Assembly (NCBI RefSeq): GCF_000191885.1
Contig: NZ_AEWI01000210.1
Span: 1 to 37,816 of the forward strand
Direction of reading: 5' to 3'
Origin: Anaerophaga thermohalophila DSM 12881
GTDB taxonomy: Bacteria; Bacteroidota; Bacteroidia; Bacteroidales; Marinilabiliaceae
DNA: 37,816 bases
Below, piece after piece: positions 23,805 through 33,187 of this stretch. The notes under the pieces are model-generated. The model saw nothing but the letters and a program-made list of their open reading frames with translations. It searched no databases and was not told the origin of the DNA. Made by a program: the position numbers and the translations under genes. Position 1 is the stretch's first letter, and each line of letters starts with the position of its first letter.

Positions 23805-25949
23805 TTACGGAACCGGCTCAAATCTGAAATTATCCAGACTAATCCTGGTGAAATCCAAACCGGCGGGAGGTTGAGTAATGAGTCCCCAATCACCGCTGTT
23901 GGTGATATCACCAGTGATTCCTATATCATTAAGATTATAGGTTACAGTAACCCAACCGTCTCCGGTACCCCAGGTTCCGTCATCATTTTGGATGCCGAGT
24001 TTAAACCATTGGGAATCCTTGCCAGCAAGTTTTAACTGGAAATTATTTGAATCATCACTAATAGCCCCTTCGATCTTTACATCAATCTTGACAACATGAT
24101 TATCAGCATCCACTTCGGGCTTTGGAAAGGCATCATGATGATTACATCCCCATACCCATTTCCAGTCCCATTCACCAAGCTGTGCATTGCCTTTCAGGTA
24201 TTTACCAGATACGCCATTACCATCATCCATCAATGCACTGATACCACCCCAATTGTCCCAATCCAGACTATGTCCTTCCTCGTCAAAATCATTAAATACA
24301 AGATCGGGATAAAGAACCGGATCGACACCTCCAAAGAAAATTTCGGGTAAAAGACCTTCTTCCCCTTCATAAGTAATAACGCGAATCTGGCCGTTCCCTG
24401 TGGGGACATCTTCGGGCACATAAACCTCGACGCGGGTGTCGGTTTTCTCACCATAGGCAGTTGCCTTAATTTCGCCCGGAAAAACAAGTTCCTTTATTAA
24501 ATCAAGATTCGAGCCCAGAATAGTCAGAATCTGACCAGGTGTTGCCTTGCTTTCCTCGTAACCGGTCACGTCCGGAAGATTGGAAAGGATTGTAACCGGT
24601 CCGGAAGATTCAACCTCAACGCCGTTAATAGCGACAAGAGTAATGACACCTGTTTCAGAACCTACTTTCACAGTAACGATTATTTCGGTTTCTGTTTGAC
24701 TGGTAATTTCTCCTTCAACACCGCCCGAAAAAATCACCTTATCTACCAAATCCAGATTTTCGCCGGTAATGGTTAGCAAATTATTTGGTTTTATTTCTGA
24801 AGGACTAAACGATGTCAGAGAAGGGGCAAGAAAGTTAAGCTCATCGCCTGTTACTGATTTCTGTGCAAGAGTATTGAAAACAACTGCACCTGAAAGAGCC
24901 CCATCGGGAGTAGTAACAGTAATTTCGGCAGGTGTCCCTCCTTCAGCAATGACTCCTTCAAAACCTCCTTCAAATACGACAGAAGAAATAAGATCAAGAT
25001 TTTCACCGGTAACCGTTATATCTTCACCGTTTTTTAATGTTAGCGGCACAATCGAATTGATGGTCGGAAGAAGCATTTGAAGTTCTGTTCCGGAAATTAC
25101 TTCAACGCCGGAGAGAGGAAGTAACACAATATTTCCATCCCGGGTATTTAAAGGAACAGAAATAACTATTTGGTCAGCACTCTGGCTAACAAAATCATCA
25201 GAGCCGATCTCGATATCTCCTCCAAGCTTCAAAGATACAACAAGATCAAGATCGGAACCGGAAATAGTGAGTTCACTGCCAGCCTTAACCGGATTAGGCG
25301 AAATCTCATCAAATACAGGCAAAGTAATGTTCAACTCACTTTCGGAATAAACAATTACCGGCTCCTCTTCCCCGTTAGAAACACCAATAATACCGGTTTG
25401 AGCGGCTTCAGGAACCGTTACTTTCAGCTCTTTACGGCTCTGTGATTCGAAAAATGACGTATCGGCCACTACACGGTCGGTGAAGATCACCTCTTTCACC
25501 AGATTAAGGTAATCTCCATTTATGGTGAGAACTTCGCCAGGCCGAATGGTTGCCGGAGTGAATTCATCAATAGAGATGGGTTCTGAATAGCCTATAGGTG
25601 TTTTAGTTGTTATATCACCCTGGGGTGTTTTCAATACAACCAATCCCTCTTCGGCATTTTGTGGCACGGTAAGTGTTATTAACTCGGTTGTGCGGGTTGT
25701 AAATTCCGAGGCATCAATTTCAATGCCGTCAGGAATAATTATAGCCGTTACTTTATCAAGATTGTCACCGATGAACCTTAGTTCTGCTCCTCTGGCTATA
25801 GGCATTGGCCCATAGCTGAAGAGTTCAACTTTATCATTGCCTTCATCATCATCGTCTTCACATGATATGAAAAGCATACCGGCACCCAGTACAATAAGCA
25901 TCAGTGCACTGAATGAATACCGTATATATTTATTGAATTTTGTTTGCAT
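23805..25949 (-). CDS. Surface glycan-binding lipoprotein with six IPT/TIG repeats
   Basis: 714-residue lipoprotein (LFISCEDDDDE: lipobox then a run of acids typical of surface export). Six IPT/TIG-like Ig repeats follow. Five of them start around ISIDEFTPATIRPGEVLTI, FDEISPNPVKAGSELTI, INSIVPLTLKNGEDITV, LTSFSPSEIKPNNLLTI and VTGYEESKATPGQILTI; the first is more divergent. Each contains a G.NLDL-like turn. The last 165 residues form a Trp-rich C-terminal domain (DWDNWGG, GEWDWKWVWGCNHHD, GWVTVTYNL, RISLDNFRFEP), the likely mannan-binding module at the tip of the stalk. It occupies the SusE/SusF position and begins 25 bp after the shorter SGBP gene. Glycan specificity is inferred from the locus. 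Confidence 0.88.
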   Translation of the reverse strand: MQTKFNKYIRYSFSALMLIVLGAGMLFISCEDDDDEGNDKVELFSYGPMPIARGAELRFIGDNLDKVTAIIIPDGIEIDASEFTTRTTELITLTVPQNAEEGLVVLKTPQGDITTKTPIGYSEPISIDEFTPATIRPGEVLTINGDYLNLVKEVIFTDRVVADTSFFESQSRKELKVTVPEAAQTGIIGVSNGEEEPVIVYSESELNITLPVFDEISPNPVKAGSELTISGSDLDLVVSLKLGGDIEIGSDDFVSQSADQIVISVPLNTRDGNIVLLPLSGVEVISGTELQMLLPTINSIVPLTLKNGEDITVTGENLDLISSVVFEGGFEGVIAEGGTPAEITVTTPDGALSGAVVFNTLAQKSVTGDELNFLAPSLTSFSPSEIKPNNLLTITGENLDLVDKVIFSGGVEGEITSQTETEIIVTVKVGSETGVITLVAINGVEVESSGPVTILSNLPDVTGYEESKATPGQILTILGSNLDLIKELVFPGEIKATAYGEKTDTRVEVYVPEDVPTGNGQIRVITYEGEEGLLPEIFFGGVDPVLYPDLVFNDFDEEGHSLDWDNWGGISALMDDGNGVSGKYLKGNAQLGEWDWKWVWGCNHHDAFPKPEVDADNHVVKIDVKIEGAISDDSNNFQLKLAGKDSQWFKLGIQNDDGTWGTGDGWVTVTYNLNDIGITGDITNSGDWGLITQPPAGLDFTRISLDNFRFEPVP

Positions 25950-25974
25950 AACGATCAGATTAATAAATTATGAA

Positions 25975-27243
25975 CTATTTTGGCACTACTCTTACATTAT
26001 CAATGGCAAAGAACAAATCTTGTTCCAGGTCAGCTTCTAATGCAGGGCCCCATACAAAGAAGGTAAAGCCGCCAAAATCATCTGGATATGTCAATGAGAG
26101 GTCATTGACAGAAGCATCATGAGAAAACCTAAATTCAGTCATTGGGATAGAAACGGTTATCCATCCCTCAGTCTGAAAATTATCCTGCTGTTCGAACCAT
26201 GGTCGCCACAAAGCACGTCCAAGACCGGCATCACTGTAATAGCTGTTACCTCCGTTAACGTCAGGAACATCCTGTGGTGTAAAAATACATTGCAGATAAC
26301 CCACTGCCCAGGGATTAACCACGTTAACTTCAAACTTTAATGCCATATCGGAAAGACTATTATCCCCCAGTTCAAATAAGGGGTTCTTCTGAAGCGGATT
26401 ATTAATCCAGGTTCCCCAAAGGTTCATGGCCAGATTGTCTTCCACCCAGCCCCAGTCTGTAAGAGTGCCTGAAAGTGCCAGATAATCACCTGAAACACCT
26501 TCGGGATTACTACCTTGCGTGTTTCCCGAACGCCACCCGGCACCAAACATTGTGTCGAAATCAAGAAAGACGTTTCTATCGTCGCGGAAGTAAAACGAAG
26601 AACGCGTTGAGCCATACATCGATTTAACGGTAACAGGACCCGAACCAACTCCTTCGGGGACAATAACACGAATCTCCTTAAGCGTATAACTTTCTACTTC
26701 TGCCTCAATATTTCCCGGGAAAAATACCTGCAACGGCTTCTCTTCGCTACCCAGAAAATAGTTGCCACGGATAATAGCCACGCCGCCTGCAGGCACATAT
26801 TCACACTTCATAGAAGTAAGAAGAGGCTCCGGCACCTGAACCTGGAAATCGTATGTATATTCCAACCCTCCCCGTGTTACGAGTTTGATTTGATCCGTAA
26901 CCTCTTCCGGAATGGTATTCGGAATAGTTACAATAATGGCATCATTGGTTATATAATTGACATTGAGTACAGCTTTCTGGTCATTAAACCATATCTCTAC
27001 CACATTACCAAGGTCTTCGCCAACCAGGGCGATCGTACTTCCCAAATATGCACTGACCAACAAGGAATCTGAGGCCAGCGGGTCTGTAACCCGGACATAT
27101 TTAATCTCCGGCATATCACCGGTTCCGTTGTCCGAATTGTCTTCGCAGGACTGAAAAACAGTCCCGGTCAACATTACGGCTAATAAAAGGAGTAAAAGCT
27201 TAAATGCAGTACTTCTTTTTAAAGGCTCTTTTATATTATTCAT
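25975..27243 (-). CDS. Surface glycan-binding lipoprotein (SGBP) with IPT domains
   Basis: 422-residue lipoprotein (VFQSCEDNSD). Two IPT/TIG-like domains are visible (about 45-135, with LGSTIALVGEDLGNVVEIWF, and about 138-220, with PAGGVAIIRGNYFLGSEEK). They are followed by a Trp-rich binding domain (about 225-422: FLDFDTMFGAGWRSGNTQG, GDYLALSGTLTDWGWVEDN, GWITVSIPMTEFRF, FFAIDNVRVVPK). This is the plan of SGBP-B-type proteins. It shares the C-terminal pattern with its longer neighbour, so the pair may have arisen by duplication. It follows SusD by 217 bp, with a decayed repeat in the gap. Confidence 0.88.
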   Translation of the reverse strand: MNNIKEPLKRSTAFKLLLLLLAVMLTGTVFQSCEDNSDNGTGDMPEIKYVRVTDPLASDSLLVSAYLGSTIALVGEDLGNVVEIWFNDQKAVLNVNYITNDAIIVTIPNTIPEEVTDQIKLVTRGGLEYTYDFQVQVPEPLLTSMKCEYVPAGGVAIIRGNYFLGSEEKPLQVFFPGNIEAEVESYTLKEIRVIVPEGVGSGPVTVKSMYGSTRSSFYFRDDRNVFLDFDTMFGAGWRSGNTQGSNPEGVSGDYLALSGTLTDWGWVEDNLAMNLWGTWINNPLQKNPLFELGDNSLSDMALKFEVNVVNPWAVGYLQCIFTPQDVPDVNGGNSYYSDAGLGRALWRPWFEQQDNFQTEGWITVSIPMTEFRFSHDASVNDLSLTYPDDFGGFTFFVWGPALEADLEQDLFFAIDNVRVVPK

Positions 27244-27355
27244 AACACAATATTATCTAAGTTGTTGTCTTTATTTATTTTATAACTCAATTTCACACTG
27301 TATCCAATCATTAATTTGATTCACTAATAATTATATCAGAATAAAAATTGATTTT

Positions 27356-27431
27356 TAAGGTCTAATGGAACTCCCATACAAGGTTTTATACATATTCATA
27401 TTGCGACATGCTCAATTCATGAATAACCTAT
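27356..27431 (-). repeat. Family 2 repeat, decayed copy
   Basis: Recognisable only by TCTAATGGAACTCCCATACA, TTTTATACATATTC, TGCGACATGCTCAATTCATG and the flanking GTCTTTGGTCTAAT. It lies in the gap between the SusD gene and the shorter SGBP gene. Confidence 0.5.
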
Positions 27432-27460
27432 GTCTTTGGTCTAATAGCCTGTGAGTTTTT

Positions 27461-29161
27461 CTAATAAGGAATGGTACTAAAATCGAACGGTACCGGCTCC
27501 TTACTCAAATTGGGGTTCATAGACAAATCAATATCAGGGAACGGCAAAGTAAAGTCATCGCGTGTAATATTGACCTTAAATGAGTTTACGGCAATTTCTG
27601 AAGCATCGACTTCACCTTTGTAATATCCATAAATATCTCCTTCGTAACTTCCCCTTTCCTGTTGATTAATCCATTGGCGCGCTAATTCAGGCTTATAGTA
27701 TGAGAGTCTGACATAGTCGTACCAGTTGTCGCCCTCTATTGCAAATTCTTTTCTCCTTTCATTGAATATTGTTTCAAATGTAAGACTCGTAACAGGATCG
27801 GCATCTGGTATAGCTCTTTGCCTCACAGCATTAAAATATTTCAACGCTTCAGTATCAGTAGTCGACTCGTTATTCCCCAAAATAGCTTCAGCATAAATGA
27901 GATAAACATCCGCTAATCGCAATATATGCGTTGCCAGGTCGGTTGCCATACGTTGTCCGAGGTTGCCGTTTTCAGCAGCATGATCGCCCTCATAATGTCC
28001 TACAATGTGCTTTACCATGAACGCACCTGTCGGGACACCAAAAGTAGCACCTGCAACATTATTGTCATTATCCATCGTTGCAGTGAATCCACCAACATGC
28101 CGCCAGAAATAATCATAATGATCGTTCCACATCATCATGGTTGCTTTTCGTCTTGTATCATCATTTTGGCGCGTTGGACTAAGAGCATCTTCTCCAAACA
28201 GGTTTTGCAAATCAATTGTAACACCTCGCCATGAGCCCCATGTATCACCGGCAATACCGGTAAAATTGTTAAGCGCTACATCGGATTGAATGGAGTTTTG
28301 AGAGGTCCATGTATTAGAAATAGTCCACCGCCACGAAATCAGATTTTCAGAGTTATAATTACCGGTACTAATACGGAAAAGGTTACTGTATACAGGCTCA
28401 AGCGTCCCGGGATATTCATCAATTACAGTTTTAGCATATTGTTTAGCAAGGTCAAGATACTGCTGGTCCCTGCTTCCGTTCATTCCGAGCCCGGATCTGG
28501 TCAGATAGACTTTAGCCAGCAGGCCCATTGCAGAATACTTATTAATTCGTCCTTCCCGGTTATCGGCAGGCAACAACTCAATGGCCCTCAAAAGGGTTCG
28601 TTCAATGTACTCATATACATCTTCAAGATTGTTTCTTCGAAGGTCTGTCGCTGTTCCGGCACCAATTATTTCAGTATTACTGTGAATTATCGGAACTGCA
28701 CCCCATATTCTTGCCAGGTAAAAGTAAGCTAACGCTTTAAAAGTCATCGCTTCTCCAGTAACCGTATTTTTTACTTCCGGACTGACACCGGAACCAGATT
28801 TGGAAGCAATATTTTCTATAACAGCATTGCAGTGTCCGTTAACCAGCCATAAAGAATTGGATGCATTCACCAAATCCTCATTGGTTGAGTTCAGGTTAAA
28901 ATTCTGATAAATGGTTTCAGTTCCGGTATAAATATTTCCGGCCAACTGATCTCCGATCCATAGAAAACCTCTTTGAAAATCATACCATGGCGAGTTATAC
29001 AGAACGTTGGCCGCCTGAAAGCACTGTTCTTCCGTTTGATAAAAATTATCAATTGTGTAGGAGTCCTCTGTAGGTCGGTGCAAAAAATCTTCACAGGATG
29101 TAGCAGTAAGAAGTAAAACTGCCAGGACTCCAATTGTTTTATATTTTAATACATTCTTCAT
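27461..29161 (-). CDS. susD: SusD-family outer-membrane glycan-binding lipoprotein
   Basis: 566-residue lipoprotein that forms the hinged lid over the SusC channel. I start at the Met giving MKNVLKYKTIGVLAVL and the lipobox TATSCEDFL, because 16 further upstream residues would disrupt the signal sequence. Family features: CEDFLHRPTEDSYTIDNFYQTEE at the N-terminus (shown by CEDFL..PT and FYQTEEQ), the TPR-like ALAYFYLARIWGAVPII, YSAMGLLAKVYLTR, RLADVYLIYAEAI, and FNAVRQRA followed by FNERRKEFAIEGDNWYDYVR. It follows SusC by 104 bp. Mannan or mannooligosaccharide as ligand is inferred from the enzymes of the locus. Confidence 0.96.
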   Translation of the reverse strand: MKNVLKYKTIGVLAVLLLTATSCEDFLHRPTEDSYTIDNFYQTEEQCFQAANVLYNSPWYDFQRGFLWIGDQLAGNIYTGTETIYQNFNLNSTNEDLVNASNSLWLVNGHCNAVIENIASKSGSGVSPEVKNTVTGEAMTFKALAYFYLARIWGAVPIIHSNTEIIGAGTATDLRRNNLEDVYEYIERTLLRAIELLPADNREGRINKYSAMGLLAKVYLTRSGLGMNGSRDQQYLDLAKQYAKTVIDEYPGTLEPVYSNLFRISTGNYNSENLISWRWTISNTWTSQNSIQSDVALNNFTGIAGDTWGSWRGVTIDLQNLFGEDALSPTRQNDDTRRKATMMMWNDHYDYFWRHVGGFTATMDNDNNVAGATFGVPTGAFMVKHIVGHYEGDHAAENGNLGQRMATDLATHILRLADVYLIYAEAILGNNESTTDTEALKYFNAVRQRAIPDADPVTSLTFETIFNERRKEFAIEGDNWYDYVRLSYYKPELARQWINQQERGSYEGDIYGYYKGEVDASEIAVNSFKVNITRDDFTLPFPDIDLSMNPNLSKEPVPFDFSTIPY

Positions 29162-29265
29162 ACGAATCAATTTTTGTTGTTTTAATCCAACAGGAACCTT
29201 CATCAACAATAACCCGTAGTTTTTTGGGTAACTTTTAAAATATCGGGATCCTATTCAGAAATCTT

Positions 29266-32200
29266 CTAAAACGCAACGTCCAATCCAAACATAAAAATGC
29301 GAGGTGCCGGGTAACGGCCGTTGTCAAGTCCGTAAACGTTCGCACTTGTCTGGCTGGCGCCAATTTCGGGATCAAACCCGGAATAATTTGTAATAGTATA
29401 CAAGTTCTGAACCCCGGCAGTGACTTTCAGATTGTCTACACCATATCGGTTAATAATTCTTTTAGGGACAGAATAAGAAAGCGACACGTTTCTAAATCTC
29501 AGGTAGGAACCATCTTCAATGTACCGATCAGAAATTCTTGTGTTATCATTAGGATCTCCGGCGATGGCTCTTGGCATATTATCTTTCCCCATCTGAACAA
29601 TCTGAACATTATCGATATCGTTGTACCATCCTTCAACATCCTCAATTGGTCCAAGAATGGTTCGTTCGGTAACTTCTGAAAGTTGGTTGTCCCACAAATT
29701 GTCCATACTTGTAAGACTTCTTCCGATATAGTTCAGTACCTTATTGCCATAATTTCCGTTTATAAAAACTGTCAACTCCAAATTCCTGTACCGGAAAGTG
29801 TTATTCCAGCCATAAGAAAAGGTTGGCCAGGGTGACCCCAAAAACGTTCGGTCGTATTGATCAATGACACCGTCAGGTTTACCATTGGGACCTGAAATAT
29901 CTTTAAATTTCAGATCGCCAACCCACGTAGTGGTGGCGCGATCCCATATAAGTTCGCCTGTATCTTCGTTAACTGATGGAAAAGCTTCCTGACGTGGACT
30001 GTTAATAATGTCTTCTTTACTCGTAAAAATACCATCTACCTTATAGCCATAAAAACCATAAAGAGATTGCCCTATCTCGGTAAGGGTTACAACGTCACTC
30101 CATTGTCCATATCCTTCAATATGGGCTGATGGAGAATCTGTTAAGCCCAACAATGTGTTATCATTCATTGTAAAGGTTATATTGCTCTCCCACATGAACA
30201 ATGGCCGGGCAACAGGAACGGCGTTAAAAGTAATCTCAACCCCTTTGTTACGTATTTCTCCAAAGTTTCCCATTGGAGGATTCAGGCGTGACGAAGCATT
30301 ACCCCTTGTACCCATATAGGAAGGTAACTGCATGGACATCAACATGTCTGTCGATGTTTTGTGATAAAGATCTATAACAACATCGATACGGTTTCTAAAC
30401 AGGCCAAAATCGATTCCGAGATTGTACTGTTCCTGCTCTTCCCACTGGATATAGGGGTTTGCAATATTACTCTGCCGATACCCCATTCCAAGTCCGGTAG
30501 GCATTTTTGTAATCGATGCTCCCCACTGGTAACCGCCGATATCCGCGTTTCCTGTCTGCCCCCAGCCTGCACGTATCTTAAAGCTGTTTACAATAGGGCT
30601 GATACCATCCCAGAATGGCTCATCCGAAACTCTCCACATAGCAGATGTTGCATGAAATGGCGCCCATCTGTTTTCAGGACCAAAATTTGAAGAGCCGTCA
30701 TACCGGAAGGTATAAGTTAAATAGTATTTTCTGTTGTAATTGTAATTGGCGCGGGTAAAAAAGGATGCCATTGAACCGCTTCCAAAACCTGAACCAACAG
30801 TCATGGTGTTATTCTCGCCGAGACTTGGCGAGTGGACTTCATTACTAGGCAGGGCATTACTTGTTCCACTCAGGTATTCCCATGAAGATTCAGATACTTC
30901 CTGTCCAACCATAACTGTTGGATTGTGATTGCCGAACGATCTGCTATAAGTTAAATAGTTCTTCAACTCCCAGTATCTGTTTTTGTTATATTGCCAGCGC
31001 GAACTGTTTTGTGTATTACTGACATTTCCGTACTGATAGGTTGGAAGAAACGTATATGCATCCGTGTTGCCAATATTAAGAGAAGCCTCGGTACGTAAGT
31101 CAAGGCCTTCGATGAAAGTAATATCACTATAAATATTACCGATAAAATTGGTCCTTTCAAGTCTTATTTCTTCATCAAGCGCTTTAGCGATTGGATTAAT
31201 TTTGCCTGGCGATCCTTCTCTTTCATCACCAGACCACGATCCATCTACGTTATAGACAGGAACATCGGGCGAAGTCTTTAAAGCGACATTAATGATTCCT
31301 TCGTCACTGTTGTTCAGCCCCAGGTCATCCTCCGACTGTGCGAAAGTTAAATTTGTTCCGACATCCCACCAATCCTTCAATTCAACATCAAGATTAACAC
31401 GCCCGGTGAAACGATCGTATCCACTACCAACCACTATCCCTTCCTGGTCAAAATAACTACCGGAAATAAAATACCGGCTCTTTTCTGTTCCGCCACTGGC
31501 ACTAATTTGATGTTTCTGCATAGGAGCGGATTGAAAAACAGCTTCCTGCCAATCTGTGCCCTCACCTAACAAGCCGGGGTCCAACAATTCCTCACGGGAT
31601 TCCCTTCCGTCAGTTTCGGCAGCAATATTGTTACTGTATTCTGCATATTCACGCAAATTCAATACGTCGATCCGTTTGGCTTGTTCCTGAATCCCGTACT
31701 CAAAATTGTAGTTAAACCTCGGTTCACCGGTTTTCCCTCTCCTTGTTGTGATGAGTACTACACCATTGGCACCTCTTGAACCGTAAATGGCGGTTGCGGA
31801 AGCATCCTTTAAAATTTCCATGGATTCAATATCAGAGGGGTTGATGCTTGACAATCCGCCGCCAAAAGTACTAACCGGACCATTCCCAAGCCGGTCGCCA
31901 ATTCCAACGTCATGACCACCCTGAATAACATTTTGGATAGGTACTCCATCTACTACATAGAGAGGTTCTGCCGCACCTGAGCTCAAAGTGCTTTGCCCCC
32001 GTATCCGGATAGAAACAGATGCACCTGGCTGGCCGGAAGTAGTAATAGCCGTTACGCCGGCAGCGCGTCCCTGAAGGGCCTGATCAAGATTGGCCGACAT
32101 GGTTTCTTCAAGGTCATCCCCACTCACAGAAACACTGGCTGTGGAAACATCGCTTTTTTTCATTGTACCGTAACCAACAACCACAACTTCATCTATGGCC

Positions 32201-32502
32201 CTTGTTTCAGGTACCATCTGAACATCAACAACCGAACGGGTTCCAACCTCAATGGACTGGTTTTTAAACCCGATGAAGGAAAATCTTAACACATCCTGTC
32301 CTTCCTCAAGAGTAATACTGTAATTTCCGTCAATATCAGTAATGGTACCGGATGTAGTCCCCTGAATAAGGACGGAAACACCGGGTAGTGGCGCCCCGGT
32401 TTCATCGGTAACGTTACCCGTTACGGTTCTTTCCTGCCCAAAAGTTAAAAAATGAAAGGCAAGAAAAAACATCACTAAAAAAAACCGCAGATTTTTTCTC
32501 AT
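29266..32502 (-). CDS. susC: SusC-family TonB-dependent outer-membrane transporter
   Basis: 1078-residue importer that works with SusD and TonB energy to bring mannooligosaccharides into the periplasm. A signal peptide ending LTFGQ precedes a carboxypeptidase-regulatory-like Ig domain (TVTGNVTDETGAPLPGVSV). Next come the TonB-box region (DEVVVVGYGTMKKSDV), the plug (SIRIRGQSTL, PLYVVDGVPIQ, SIEILKD-like SMEILKDASATAIYGSRGAN) and a large barrel ending in PRIFMFGLDVAF. No STN/anti-sigma-interacting extension is present, so control by an ECF sigma/anti-sigma pair is unlikely. I start at the Met at 32502 (MRKNLRFF), which gives a normal signal peptide. It is first of the SusC-to-GH26 operon, with a promoter-like box 60 bp upstream. 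Confidence 0.97.
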   Translation of the reverse strand: MRKNLRFFLVMFFLAFHFLTFGQERTVTGNVTDETGAPLPGVSVLIQGTTSGTITDIDGNYSITLEEGQDVLRFSFIGFKNQSIEVGTRSVVDVQMVPETRAIDEVVVVGYGTMKKSDVSTASVSVSGDDLEETMSANLDQALQGRAAGVTAITTSGQPGASVSIRIRGQSTLSSGAAEPLYVVDGVPIQNVIQGGHDVGIGDRLGNGPVSTFGGGLSSINPSDIESMEILKDASATAIYGSRGANGVVLITTRRGKTGEPRFNYNFEYGIQEQAKRIDVLNLREYAEYSNNIAAETDGRESREELLDPGLLGEGTDWQEAVFQSAPMQKHQISASGGTEKSRYFISGSYFDQEGIVVGSGYDRFTGRVNLDVELKDWWDVGTNLTFAQSEDDLGLNNSDEGIINVALKTSPDVPVYNVDGSWSGDEREGSPGKINPIAKALDEEIRLERTNFIGNIYSDITFIEGLDLRTEASLNIGNTDAYTFLPTYQYGNVSNTQNSSRWQYNKNRYWELKNYLTYSRSFGNHNPTVMVGQEVSESSWEYLSGTSNALPSNEVHSPSLGENNTMTVGSGFGSGSMASFFTRANYNYNRKYYLTYTFRYDGSSNFGPENRWAPFHATSAMWRVSDEPFWDGISPIVNSFKIRAGWGQTGNADIGGYQWGASITKMPTGLGMGYRQSNIANPYIQWEEQEQYNLGIDFGLFRNRIDVVIDLYHKTSTDMLMSMQLPSYMGTRGNASSRLNPPMGNFGEIRNKGVEITFNAVPVARPLFMWESNITFTMNDNTLLGLTDSPSAHIEGYGQWSDVVTLTEIGQSLYGFYGYKVDGIFTSKEDIINSPRQEAFPSVNEDTGELIWDRATTTWVGDLKFKDISGPNGKPDGVIDQYDRTFLGSPWPTFSYGWNNTFRYRNLELTVFINGNYGNKVLNYIGRSLTSMDNLWDNQLSEVTERTILGPIEDVEGWYNDIDNVQIVQMGKDNMPRAIAGDPNDNTRISDRYIEDGSYLRFRNVSLSYSVPKRIINRYGVDNLKVTAGVQNLYTITNYSGFDPEIGASQTSANVYGLDNGRYPAPRIFMFGLDVAF

Positions 32503-32561
32503 AAGTAAAAAATTAAAATTCAACTGAGTTTAGGTGTGAAAAATACACTTTTATATAAATA

Positions 32562-32569
32562 CAAATGTA
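32562..32569 (-). promoter_or_regulatory. Probable -7 box of the PUL promoter upstream of susC
   Basis: Minus strand TACATTTG matches TAnnTTTG. It would give a leader of about 50 nt before the susC ATG. No clear TTG lies at the -33 distance, as expected for a promoter that needs an activator. Confidence 0.4.
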
Positions 32570-33187
32570 TGTTAACAAATACTTAATTGCTAATATTATT
32601 TTATCACTTTCTATCAAAATTTAATAAATTGTATTCCTGAAAAGAAAAAGCGTGAATATAAAAGAGAATAGACCTACAAACTGTTATTGCAACATTTAAA
32701 ACAAAATGAGGAAAATAAGAAATACAATCTGTAAAGAAAAAAATTAAAGCAAGACGAAGCCAAACACAAATTTCGGTTTAATGATACATACTATTTTATC
32801 ATTAAAAATAGTGAATCAATGTAAAATACAGATTACAACCGCACTATAGGCTGGATAATAATCAAACTATACTGGATAGACTGTGTCTTTAGCACCAGTT
32901 AAATTTTTATATTATTAATGAAATAAAAATATATTTCAGAAAAAAATAATTATCAAAAGCAAAATATGTGTTGTTACCTCTATTACCGAACTTACAAAGG
33001 AGTAGACAAATTCATATCAGACATAGTACGTTGCAAATAAAGTGAAATAAGGTAGAAAACATTGAAAAAGTAATTTTAATATATTTACGCTTTTTAACAT
33101 TTAAATTATCCATTTTGGTCAAAATGCCACAGATGATAATGCAATAACAACATGTACTGACAAAAATATATCAATTGCCTAATTTTT
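32570..33187. other. Long AT-rich intergenic region upstream of the PUL
   Basis: No coding frame or RNA gene seen. Two direct repeats, ACTATAGGCTGGATA (32843-32857) and ACTATACTGGATA (32866-32878), are spaced 23 bp apart and could be sites for a transcription factor. An 8-bp inverted repeat ACTATTTT/AAAATAGT lies at 32790-32812. No strong terminator for the gene ending at 33188 is visible. Confidence 0.4.

Noticed and set aside
29266..32502. Control of the PUL by an ECF sigma and anti-sigma pair
   Set aside because: The SusC begins directly with the carboxypeptidase-regulatory-like domain and lacks the STN extension needed for such signalling, and no such genes are in the window.
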